Shown: positions 1 to 6,316 of the stretch, one piece after another
Layout of the letters: each line of letters begins with the position of its first letter
Position numbering within the stretch: position 1 is the stretch's first letter
Source of the DNA: an uncultured Chitinophagaceae bacterium
GTDB lineage: Bacteria; Bacteroidota; Bacteroidia; Chitinophagales; Chitinophagaceae
Direction of reading: 5' to 3'
Assembly: GCA_946885665.1 (NCBI GenBank)
Contig: CAMPGT010000090.1
Span: forward strand, 1-13,782
Length of the DNA: 13,782 nt
The notes under the pieces: model-generated
The model's input: only the letters and a program-made list of their open reading frames with translations
Databases searched by the model: none
What the model was told of the DNA's origin: nothing
Program-made: the position numbers and the translations under genes

Positions 1-50
1 TCCCCGGGTTGAAGCAGGTGTTCGAGCCTGTGTGGTGGGACGTGAAATAA
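1..50 (+). CDS. Possible 3' end of an upstream gene (partial)
   Basis: The frame beginning at position 3 is open from the left edge and ends in TAA at 48-50. It would encode the C-terminal residues PGLKQVFEPVWWDVK. The tryptophan-rich tail and the stop just before an AT-rich, promoter-like stretch are what one expects of a gene end. Only 15 codons are visible, and frame 2 is also open here, so this may be chance. No function can be given. Confidence 0.35.
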   Translation, partial: PGLKQVFEPVWWDVK

Positions 51-89
51 AATGTCGTTTTTCTTCAATTTTCCGGGTTGATGTGAAAA

Positions 90-97
90 TAGTTTTG
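90..97 (+). promoter_or_regulatory. Candidate Bacteroidota -7 promoter element
   Basis: TAGTTTTG matches the Bacteroidota -7 consensus TAnnTTTG exactly and lies 32 bases upstream of the methyltransferase ATG at 130. That would leave a short leader of about 25 bases. A good -33 TTG at the usual spacing is not evident: the nearest TTG, at 78-80, is too close. The call therefore rests on the -7 box and its position. Confidence 0.45.
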
Positions 98-129
98 TGC
101 CCTTTATCACAAAGCTATAAACATCAACT

Positions 130-1209
130 ATGCAACAAACTGAAGAAAATGTAACCGCTCCGGACGTACGGAAAGTAGAAAAATTTGCGGGACAGGTGAT
201 CAATGACCTGTCGGCCGGCATGTCGGGCGTTCTTACGCAGGTGGGACATGAACTTGGCCTGTATAAAGCTATGCACCGGCTCGGCCCCACCAATGCAGAG
301 CAGCTTTCCGAAAAAACAAACACCTTCAAACGATACATCCAGGAGTGGCTCAACAACCAGGCGGCCGGTGGATACGTACTGTACGATGCGGAAAGAAAAA
401 CATACCTGCTGCCACCGGAACATGCGCTTGTTCTCGCCAATGAAGAAAGCCCCGCTTATATGGCTCCCGGGTTTAATGTGGTGTCGAGCATGTGGTTCGA
501 CAAAGACAAGATCGTGAAGGATTTCAGGCACGGAAAGGGCATTGGCTGGCACGAACATCATCATAATCTTTTTTTCGGCACCGAAGCATTTTTCAGAACC
601 GGTTACAAAGCCAATCTTGTAAAAGAATGGATCCCTTCCTTGCAGGGTGTTGAAGCCGCTTTACAGAAAAACGGCTGGGTGGCCGACATTGGTTGCGGCC
701 ACGGTGCATCCACGATTATCATGGCGTCGCATTTTCCCAATGCTGTTTTTTATGGGTTTGATTATCATGAAGCGTCTATCCGGGTTGCGCGCGAAAGGGC
801 GGAAGAGGCCGGCCTGACAAACGTGTTTTTTGAAGTGGCGCATGCCGAAGATTTTAGCGGAAGCAATTATGATCTCATTTGTTACATGGACGCCTTTCAT
901 GATTTTGGCAATCCCTCCAAAGCTATTGCGTATGCGAAGAATAAACTGTCGGCCAATGGCACCATCATGTTAGTGGAGCCCGCATCGTTTGACGACCTGG
1001 AAGATAATTTCAATCCTATCGGCAGAATGTTTTACGCGGCGTCAACGACGTTATGCGTTCCTCATTCGCACTCGCAGCAAGGCAGTTGTTGCATGGGCGC
1101 CCAGGCAGGGCCGGCGAAAGTAACGGAAATTGTTTCCGGGGCGGGATTTTCACATTGCCGCATCGCGCAGCGGACACCCGTGAATTTAATTTTCGAGGTG
1201 AAGAAATGA
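130..1209 (+). CDS. Class I SAM-dependent methyltransferase with N-terminal winged helix (Rv2258c-like)
   Basis: Predicted cytoplasmic methyltransferase of 359 residues. Residues about 25-100 look like the winged-helix/dimerisation domain of Rv2258c-type and O-methyltransferase-like enzymes. The Rossmann domain follows, with SAM motif I VADIGCGHG at 184-192, an acidic residue ending the second strand (D211 in GFDYH), and YMDAFHDFG at 252-260 in the motif IV region. A histidine-rich patch, HEHHH, lies at 141-145. Members of this family methylate small molecules, but no substrate can be read here. The ATG at 130 is the first in frame and sits 32 bases below a consensus -7 element. The stop overlaps an in-frame ATG of the cupin gene (ATGA at 1206-1209), and the cupin and AraC genes follow, so the three are probably co-transcribed. 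The start and methyltransferase class are well supported; the substrate is unknown. Confidence 0.9.
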   Translation: MQQTEENVTAPDVRKVEKFAGQVINDLSAGMSGVLTQVGHELGLYKAMHRLGPTNAEQLSEKTNTFKRYIQEWLNNQAAGGYVLYDAERKTYLLPPEHALVLANEESPAYMAPGFNVVSSMWFDKDKIVKDFRHGKGIGWHEHHHNLFFGTEAFFRTGYKANLVKEWIPSLQGVEAALQKNGWVADIGCGHGASTIIMASHFPNAVFYGFDYHEASIRVARERAEEAGLTNVFFEVAHAEDFSGSNYDLICYMDAFHDFGNPSKAIAYAKNKLSANGTIMLVEPASFDDLEDNFNPIGRMFYAASTTLCVPHSHSQQGSCCMGAQAGPAKVTEIVSGAGFSHCRIAQRTPVNLIFEVKK

Positions 1210-1238
1210 CATTCTTAATTAAAATATACACAAACATC

Positions 1239-1661
1239 ATGACAAGCGTAGATTTACAACAACTGGAACTGAATGAATTTATTGGTAAGAACAGTTCAAC
1301 GCAACATTGCAGGGCCACATTTCCACTGGTGGGATTTCATGGCAGCAAAGACCTGGCAACCGTTTATTTTGAACTTGCTCCCGGCGACAATCTTGGTATG
1401 CACACGGACAGCGCCGAAGAATTGCTGATCGTGCTGCAGGGGAACGCAGAGGCCACGGTTGGCGATGAAAAGAAGTTAGCTGCCGGCGGCTCCATTGTAT
1501 TGGTTCCCAAAATGATGCCTCACGACATTAAAAATGTAGGCAGTTCGAGTGTTAAAGTATTGGGCGTTTTTGGCGGCGCCAATAATATTGTTGCTACTTT
1601 TGAGCAGGCAATGCTCCCTACAGAAGCGAATGTTGTTGATACCGCCGCATTGTTTCAATAA
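1239..1661 (+). CDS. Small single-domain cupin protein
   Basis: A 140-residue cupin. Motif 1 is seen as G49 followed by H55, D57 and E61 and a closing glycine near 68; the usual second histidine is replaced by aspartate. Motif 2 is present as H95 with N99 (PHDIKN). These residues could bind one divalent metal, so the protein could be a small dioxygenase, an isomerase or a non-enzymatic ligand sensor. No signal peptide is seen, so it is probably cytoplasmic. I chose ATG 1239 because it gives a normal cupin N-terminus after an A-rich leader. ATG 1206, which overlaps the methyltransferase stop, would add 11 residues (MTFLIKIYTNI) and is a real alternative. The open frame continues further upstream only inside the methyltransferase gene. 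Only nine bases separate it from the AraC gene. Confidence 0.82.
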   Translation: MTSVDLQQLELNEFIGKNSSTQHCRATFPLVGFHGSKDLATVYFELAPGDNLGMHTDSAEELLIVLQGNAEATVGDEKKLAAGGSIVLVPKMMPHDIKNVGSSSVKVLGVFGGANNIVATFEQAMLPTEANVVDTAALFQ

Positions 1662-1670
1662 TATTTAGCT

Positions 1671-2498
1671 GTGAAAATCAGATTTTCGGAATACAGGCCG
1701 GCACTTGCTTTACGCAACCCTGTCCAAACTTACTGGACGGGTGATTTCAACCTGTATTCCGAGAATCAATTTGTGCAGTCGGTTGTTCCCAATGGCTGCG
1801 TTGAGTTGATTATCCATCTCACTCACGATCATTGTGAACTGGTGAAACAGGATTATTGGACACACTCACCCGAATTTACGCTTATAGGCCTGCAAACGGG
1901 CACCTACAAAGTGCGCTTCAACCAATGTGTACAGGTATTTGGTATCCGTTTCAACCCCGAGGGTCTCTACACTATTTTTGGCATTTCCCCTGCTGAATTT
2001 ACCGCCACTTTTGAAAGTGGACGCGACGTTCTGGGCAAGGCGTTTAGCGACTACTGTTCGCGTGTGAGGGAGTGTAAAACAATAGAGGAGCGGATCGCGC
2101 TTACCGACCAGTACCTCCTCAGGCAGATGGCGGGCGCATCTGTGAAATTCGATTACCTGCGCATTGCACCCGAAATTATCAGGAAATACCAGGGCCTGAT
2201 GACCATGAAGGACCTGTTCATGCAGGTGCCGATAAGTCCGCGGCAGTTGCAGCGCGAATTCAAAAGAAAGTACGGCATTACTGCGAAAGAGTACATACGC
2301 CTTTCGCGGCTGAACGCCATCCAGCGTTACATGCGTTCCCACGAAATTAACCTGACCGATCTTTCTTATGAAGGCGAGTTTGCCGACCAGTCGCATTTCA
2401 TCCGAGAGTTCAGGCTTTTGGTAGGCACCAATCCCACCACGTTCGTCAAACAAAGGGAGGCGTTTATTGTCAATCCTGGGGACTCACGCGACTTTTAA
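1671..2498 (+). CDS. AraC-family transcriptional regulator with DUF6597-like N-terminus
   Basis: A 275-residue DNA-binding regulator. The N-terminal half carries the pattern VVPNGCVELIIHL (residues 38-50), typical of the DUF6597 ligand-binding-like domain found in many Bacteroidota AraC proteins. The C-terminal AraC domain has two helix-turn-helix segments at about 178-203 (TMKDLFMQVPISPRQLQREF) and 226-250 (NLTDLSYEGEFADQSHFIREF, followed by the conserved GTNPTTF). The start is GTG 1671, nine bases after the cupin stop; no in-frame ATG occurs nearby, and the protein begins as expected for the family. It is the last gene of the cluster, with an intrinsic terminator beginning ten bases after its stop. 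It probably regulates its own operon, though the sequence shows no operator that I could identify. The inducer is unknown. Confidence 0.9.
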   Translation: MKIRFSEYRPALALRNPVQTYWTGDFNLYSENQFVQSVVPNGCVELIIHLTHDHCELVKQDYWTHSPEFTLIGLQTGTYKVRFNQCVQVFGIRFNPEGLYTIFGISPAEFTATFESGRDVLGKAFSDYCSRVRECKTIEERIALTDQYLLRQMAGASVKFDYLRIAPEIIRKYQGLMTMKDLFMQVPISPRQLQREFKRKYGITAKEYIRLSRLNAIQRYMRSHEINLTDLSYEGEFADQSHFIREFRLLVGTNPTTFVKQREAFIVNPGDSRDF

Positions 2499-2507
2499 AA
2501 ACAACAA

Positions 2508-2534
2508 TCCCGCCTTACGGGGCGGGACGTTTTA
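2508..2534 (+). terminator. Rho-independent terminator after the AraC gene
   Basis: A perfect 7-bp stem, TCCCGCC (2508-2514) with GGCGGGA (2521-2527), closes a six-base loop. CG and a T-rich stretch follow (TTTTATCTCTTTTTG). It begins ten bases after the stop codon and closes the methyltransferase-cupin-AraC cluster. Confidence 0.85.
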
Positions 2535-2551
2535 TCTCTTTTTGATGCATT

Positions 2552-2772
2552 GCTGAGGGTTAGGGTTTTTCAGCGAAGAGACATTGGATCAATTGGTTTT
2601 CAAGGTCGGACGATTGGTTTTTCGGACAAATGGATCACTGGTTTTTCATAGGTTCAGACTGCTTGGTTAACAGTGGTTTTTCACAGGGCGGTCGGTTTGT
2701 TTTTAAAGGGTTCGGCCGGTTTTCAGGATCTGGATCTTTCTTGGTTCAGGGTTTAGGGTTAGGGTTTAGGGG
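2552..2772 (+). repeat. GT-rich intergenic region with repeated TGGTTTTTC words
   Basis: This stretch has no gene and is strongly biased to G and T on the plus strand. The word TGGTTTTTC occurs exactly at 2615-2623, 2639-2647 and 2674-2682. Close variants are TTGGTTTTC at 2593-2601, CGGTTTGTTTTT from 2693 and CGGTTTTC at 2717-2724. Starts are roughly 21 to 35 bases apart, so the array is irregular. A small hairpin, GCTGA (2552-2556) with TCAGC (2570-2574), encloses a GGGTTAGGG loop. It could be a decayed tandem repeat or a genome-wide intergenic element. It lies between two convergent genes and has no coding potential that I can see. Confidence 0.6.
2749..2772 (+). other. Telomere-like, G-quadruplex-capable G-tract block
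   Basis: Four G-runs lie at 2749-2751, 2756-2758, 2762-2764 and 2769-2772. They are separated by TTTA, TTA and TTTA. This fits the canonical intramolecular G-quadruplex pattern of four G3 runs with loops of 1-7 bases. The sequence mixes the units TTAGGG and TTTAGGG. The G-rich strand is the plus strand. Whether it folds in the cell, or does anything, cannot be told from sequence. Confidence 0.7.
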
Positions 2773-2920
2773 TCAGTCGCTTTGACCACACAAAGATGCA
2801 TCGCCCAACCCCCTCTTTCCAAGAAGAAAGCAAGGTTATCTTAGTGAATGCTGGTTAATTCGTTTGCCCGTAAGTGGTAGTTCTTACCGATAGTATTCTT
2901 ACGTGTGGCTTTTACTTCGT
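2773..2920. other. Remaining intergenic sequence, nothing recognised
   Basis: There is no open frame of note. Two weak hairpins can be drawn: GGTCA (2771-2775) with TGACC (2783-2787), and GTAAG (2870-2874) with CTTAC (2883-2887). Neither has a T-run on the minus strand that would make it a convincing terminator for the dehydrogenase gene. Confidence 0.5.
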
Positions 2921-4009
2921 TCAATAGCCCTTGTCTTTGTCCACCACGTTCATGAGGGGCAGTCCGAGGCTGTATCTCCTTACATTTTCCATCACCAGTG
3001 CAAACAGCCTTTTATGCCGCACATCGGCATTCGTTGAGTTGTGCCCGGTGATGACCAGGTTGGGGCAGGTCCATAGCGGGTCATCGGCTGGCAACGGCTC
3101 GGGAGTGACCACATCCAGCCCGGCTCCCCTGATCTTTTTACTTTTCAGTGCATTGACCAGGGCATCCTGGTTCACCAGTCCGCCGCGCGACATGTTAATG
3201 AAATAACTATCCGGCTTCATGCTGCTGAACACCTGTTCGTTGAACATGCCCCTGGTGATTTTTGTCAGCGGCGCGGCGCTCATGAGCACGTCTACTTTCG
3301 GCACCATTTCCATAAACCATCCGGGGTCATGCAGCTCTTCCACGAAGTCGGGCGCATGCATGGGTTTGGCGTCTGTTGCCAGCACCCGCATGTGGAAGCC
3401 GTAGTGAAGGCGTCGTGCCGTTTCTGAGCCAATGCCGCCCATTCCTACAATTCCTATCGTTTTTTCATAGAGGTCGTCGAGCACAATGTTTTCCGGAGCG
3501 TTGTGCACCCACTTTTTTCGCTGAAAATTGGGAACCGCGAAGTGGGCGATACCACGGGTGAGGGTGAGCAGCAGCGCTATCGCCTGTTCGGCAATCACGG
3601 GTGCAAACACCTTCTGCATGTTAGTGAGCACAAGCGGATGCTTTTTCATTTCTTCAGACATATTTTCGACGCCCGCATGGAGTACCTGAACCCATTTCAA
3701 TTTATTGGCGCGGCGAAGCGCTGTGCTTCCGATGTTGCCGATCACCACTTCGGCGTTGTCAAAGGCCGTTGTTTCCTCGCCGGAAATCATTTGAAGGTTG
3801 ATGTTTTTTGATATGGATCTGATCATCTGCTGCTCCTTGCCGGATAGATCTTCGGTGCAGATGATATTTATTTCTCTGTCGGCGTTCAAATGCTGATCAA
3901 CGGGAAAAATATTGGAAAAGCCCTGCAAAGGAGGCAACGCGGTTACGGTGGCCGCACCGGCGGCAACAGATGTGATAAAGTTGCGTCGTGAAACATGCGA
4001 ATTGGCCAT
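2921..4009 (-). CDS. D-2-hydroxyacid dehydrogenase with a Tat-type leader
   Basis: A 362-residue protein of the NAD-dependent D-2-hydroxyacid dehydrogenase family, which interconverts 2-hydroxy and 2-oxo acids. The Rossmann glycine motif GMGGIG is at 189-194. D213 at the end of the next strand suggests NAD rather than NADP. The catalytic triad is complete: R275 (SRGG), E304 (TPEP) and H323 (GHN). The N-terminus has the twin-arginine pattern SRRNFI at 7-12, then a hydrophobic segment rich in Ala and Val (about 13-25). A folded, cofactor-loaded protein is a typical Tat cargo, so export to the periplasm is inferred. About 40 residues precede the usual fold, consistent with a leader. It is transcribed away from the Lgt-like gene across a 127-base intergenic region. 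The substrate is unknown. The enzyme family is secure; export is likely but untested. Confidence 0.9.
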   Translation of the reverse strand: MANSHVSRRNFITSVAAGAATVTALPPLQGFSNIFPVDQHLNADREINIICTEDLSGKEQQMIRSISKNINLQMISGEETTAFDNAEVVIGNIGSTALRRANKLKWVQVLHAGVENMSEEMKKHPLVLTNMQKVFAPVIAEQAIALLLTLTRGIAHFAVPNFQRKKWVHNAPENIVLDDLYEKTIGIVGMGGIGSETARRLHYGFHMRVLATDAKPMHAPDFVEELHDPGWFMEMVPKVDVLMSAAPLTKITRGMFNEQVFSSMKPDSYFINMSRGGLVNQDALVNALKSKKIRGAGLDVVTPEPLPADDPLWTCPNLVITGHNSTNADVRHKRLFALVMENVRRYSLGLPLMNVVDKDKGY

Positions 4010-4113
4010 AACAAAAGATTAAGTGATTCCTAATTTACAAAATTGCAGGCGGTTACAGCGTTGTCCGCGCAGGATTTCAAGGGACCTTCCGATTTCACAA
4101 GTGAAAATTAAAA

Positions 4114-4121
4114 TATATTTG
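4114..4121 (+). promoter_or_regulatory. Candidate -7 promoter element for the Lgt-like/Tes-like operon
   Basis: TATATTTG matches TAnnTTTG exactly, 16 bases upstream of the GTG start at 4137. A degenerate -33 candidate (TTTC, 4093-4096) lies 17 bases further up. If used, the transcript would start only about nine bases before the GTG, giving a very short leader. Confidence 0.5.
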
Positions 4122-4136
4122 ATCTAAATCGCTCTC

Positions 4137-4892
4137 GTGCACTTTCCATGGCAGATCAGTATTGGTTCAATTCGGGTGCCTGCGCATGTTTTATTTGAAA
4201 CTGCCGGTATGTTTATCGGTTTCAGGTATTTTCTTTTTCTCAGAAGTAAGCATAGCGATAAAATATCATCTTCCAACCGTACATGGGTATTGATAGGCGC
4301 GATCTTCGGTGCAGTGCTTGGCAGCAGGCTGATCGGTGGTCTTGAGAATCCCCCGGCAATGATCAATTCTTCAAATATCCTCCTTCATTTTTATACCAAT
4401 AAAACGATTTTGGGCGGATTACTGGGAGGGCTACTTGGTGTGGAACTGGTAAAAAAATCAATTGGAGAAACACAGTCTTCCGGCGACTTATTCACCTATC
4501 CGCTGATCCTGGCCATGATCATCGGACGCATAGGATGCTTCAGCATGGGTGTTTATGAAGAAACCTACGGCACGGTAACTTATTCCTCCGTAGGTATGGA
4601 CCTGGGCGACGGCCTTCCCCGCCATGCCGTAACGCTTTACGAAATTGCTTTTTTAATTTGCCTTTGGCTTTTGCTGATGCAGGTGGAGAAAAAACGTACC
4701 CTCGCGGATGGAGCACGGTTCAAGCTGTTCATGGTGGCTTACGTGATGTTCCGTTTTCTGCTCGACTTTATTAAACCACATGAGCCGGTATTGTTCGGTT
4801 TGTCAACGATTCAGTTAACTTGTGTGGCAGGACTGGTGTATTATATCCGTTATATCATCACGCCGCATAAACTCCTCGCATTGCATGCCTGA
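4137..4892 (+). CDS. Lgt-like (prolipoprotein diacylglyceryl transferase family) integral membrane protein
   Basis: A 251-residue multi-pass membrane protein related to Lgt, which transfers diacylglyceryl from phosphatidylglycerol to lipoprotein cysteines. The family signature is visible as GRIGCF at 130-135; its R131 should correspond to the essential Arg143 of E. coli Lgt. RHAVTLYE at 162-169 matches the RHPTQLYE-type box, and a late arginine (R206) precedes DFIKPHEP. Hydrophobic segments lie near 18-35, 50-68, 90-105, 118-135, 168-182, 196-212 and 222-242. Divergence is notable: the His103 of E. coli Lgt that precedes Gly-Gly appears to be replaced (TILGGLLGG, 90-98), and the residue aligning with Glu151 is V139, although E141 and E142 are close. 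GTG 4137 is the only possible start, since an in-frame stop lies at 4125-4127. The gene overlaps the Tes-like gene by eight bases, so the two are probably translationally coupled. The usual Lgt reaction is doubtful; a different glycerolipid transfer is my inference. Confidence 0.83.
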   Translation: MHFPWQISIGSIRVPAHVLFETAGMFIGFRYFLFLRSKHSDKISSSNRTWVLIGAIFGAVLGSRLIGGLENPPAMINSSNILLHFYTNKTILGGLLGGLLGVELVKKSIGETQSSGDLFTYPLILAMIIGRIGCFSMGVYEETYGTVTYSSVGMDLGDGLPRHAVTLYEIAFLICLWLLLMQVEKKRTLADGARFKLFMVAYVMFRFLLDFIKPHEPVLFGLSTIQLTCVAGLVYYIRYIITPHKLLALHA

Positions 4893-6288
4893 AAGAGACT
4901 ATACTTATTACGACTATACGGTTAGTCTTTGCCCTGTTTGCCTCCGCAGGATAGATGCCAAGATCGTTTTCCAGGACGCACAGGTTTTCATGCTGAAAAG
5001 CTGCCCGCAACATGGGTTTCAAAAAGTCCTGATTGCGACCGATATTGAGTACTACAAGAACATCCGCAATTACAACAAGCCGTCGGAAACGCCCCTTCGT
5101 TTCAATACCTTCACCCATTACGGTTGTCCTTACGACTGCGGACTTTGTGTGGATCATGAGCAGCACAGTTGCCTCACGCTCATCGAAGTTACCGACAGGT
5201 GCAATCTTACCTGTCCCACATGCTATGCGATGAGCTCTCCGCATTATGGCCGGCACCGCACCCTGGATGAAATTGAAAGGATGCTGGATATTATTGTCGC
5301 AAATGAAGGGCAACCTGATGTTGTGCAGATCAGCGGAGGGGAACCTACGATCCATCCCGATTTTTTCAGGATACTGGATCTTGCCAAATCGAAGCCGATC
5401 CGGCATTTAATGGTAAATACGAACGGCATCCGCATTGCCAATGATTTTTCATTTGCAAAACGCCTCGCGTCTTATATGCCGGACTTTGAGATCTATCTCC
5501 AGTTTGATTCTTTCAAGCCGGAAGTTTTGGAAGCTTTTCGAGGAAAGAATCTTTTGGACACGAGAATGAAAGCGTTGCAACACCTTAACGAATTGAATTT
5601 ATCGACGACGCTTGTGGTGATGCTGCAAAAAGACGTGAACGATGACGAAATAGGTCGTATCATTGACTTCGCCCTTCAGCAAAAGTGCGTAAGGGGAGTA
5701 ACTTTCCAACCGGTGCATATTGCCGGACGAACCGATCAAAATAATCCGTCCAACAGGATTACACTAACCGACGTGCGCCGTGGCATCCTTGAGCAAACGA
5801 AGTTATTTGAGCCGAACGATCTTATCCCGGTTCCCTGTAACCCCGATGCTTTGATGATGGGGTATGTGCTTAAGCTGGCGGGACAAACTTTTCCTTTGAC
5901 GAGGTATGTCGATCCGGCGATGTTGCTTAATAACAGCCGGAACACTATTGTATATGAGCAGGATACTGCGCTTCACGAGCAGTTGATCAACATTTTCAGC
6001 ACCGGCATTTCTGTTGACCGTGCGGAAGAGAACATGAAGCAGTTGCTGTGTTGTTTGCCGCAGGTGCACGCGCCGGGTTTAACGTACGATAACCTGTTTC
6101 GCATAATTGTTATGCGCTTTATTGATGCCTACGACTTTGATGTTCGCGCCATCAAGAAAAGCTGCGTACACATTGTGCATAAAGACGGCCGCATCATACC
6201 GTTCGAAACCATGAACCTGTTCTATCGAGATGCGAAAGAGGAATATACGAGACACCTGCAGGGTGAGCGCGTTTTGATAAAGCAATAA
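4885..6288 (+). CDS. Radical SAM protein resembling tetraether synthase (Tes/MJ0619 family)
   Basis: A 467-residue radical SAM enzyme. The SAM-cluster motif CNLTCPTC is at C106, C110, C113, followed by the GGEP motif at 151-154. A second CX3CX2C, GCPYDCGLC (C81, C85, C88), lies just before it, with C96 after. The N-terminus has CPVC (C16, C19) and CPQHG (C40), suggesting a rubredoxin-like metal site. Further cysteines are C268, C318, C389, C390 and C427. The doubled CX3CX2C and the C-terminal pattern CVHIVHKDGRIIPF...NLFYR (427-448) are what I recall of archaeal MJ0619/Tes. Tes joins lipid tails by C-C bonds at unactivated carbons; MJ0619 was earlier proposed to be a pterin methylase. No transmembrane helix is evident. 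ATG 4885 is chosen because the protein then begins MPERDY, as expected; the longer frame from 4822 lies inside the Lgt-like gene. The radical SAM assignment is firm, the Tes-like subfamily likely, the substrate unknown. Confidence 0.85.
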   Translation: MPERDYTYYDYTVSLCPVCLRRIDAKIVFQDAQVFMLKSCPQHGFQKVLIATDIEYYKNIRNYNKPSETPLRFNTFTHYGCPYDCGLCVDHEQHSCLTLIEVTDRCNLTCPTCYAMSSPHYGRHRTLDEIERMLDIIVANEGQPDVVQISGGEPTIHPDFFRILDLAKSKPIRHLMVNTNGIRIANDFSFAKRLASYMPDFEIYLQFDSFKPEVLEAFRGKNLLDTRMKALQHLNELNLSTTLVVMLQKDVNDDEIGRIIDFALQQKCVRGVTFQPVHIAGRTDQNNPSNRITLTDVRRGILEQTKLFEPNDLIPVPCNPDALMMGYVLKLAGQTFPLTRYVDPAMLLNNSRNTIVYEQDTALHEQLINIFSTGISVDRAEENMKQLLCCLPQVHAPGLTYDNLFRIIVMRFIDAYDFDVRAIKKSCVHIVHKDGRIIPFETMNLFYRDAKEEYTRHLQGERVLIKQ

Positions 6289-6316
6289 AAAGCAGATCAA
6301 AATAAATAATATTTGG

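Noticed and set aside
78..80. -33 element for the methyltransferase promoter
   Set aside because: TTG here is only nine bases from the -7 box, too close for the Bacteroidota consensus spacing.
1053..1238. N-terminal extension of the cupin reading frame into the methyltransferase gene
   Set aside because: The added residues have no cupin character and overlap a well-supported gene; starts at 1239 or 1206 are more likely.
1866..2453. 195-residue minus-strand open frame
   Set aside because: It is antisense to the AraC regulator and shows no family features.
2593..2724. CRISPR array
   Set aside because: The repeated word is only nine bases, spacing varies from 21 to 35 bases, and no cas gene is nearby.
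2749..2772. True telomere or eukaryotic contamination
   Set aside because: The block is only 24 bases, is not terminal, and is flanked by typical Bacteroidota genes.
2870..2887. Terminator for the minus-strand dehydrogenase
   Set aside because: The GTAAG/CTTAC stem is five AT-rich pairs with no T-run on the minus strand.
4822..4884. Upstream start for the radical SAM gene
   Set aside because: It would overlap the Lgt-like gene by 71 bases and add a non-conserved stretch; ATG 4885 gives a natural N-terminus.
4858..5406. 182-residue minus-strand open frame
   Set aside because: It is antisense to the radical SAM gene over its conserved cysteine motifs, which fix the coding strand.
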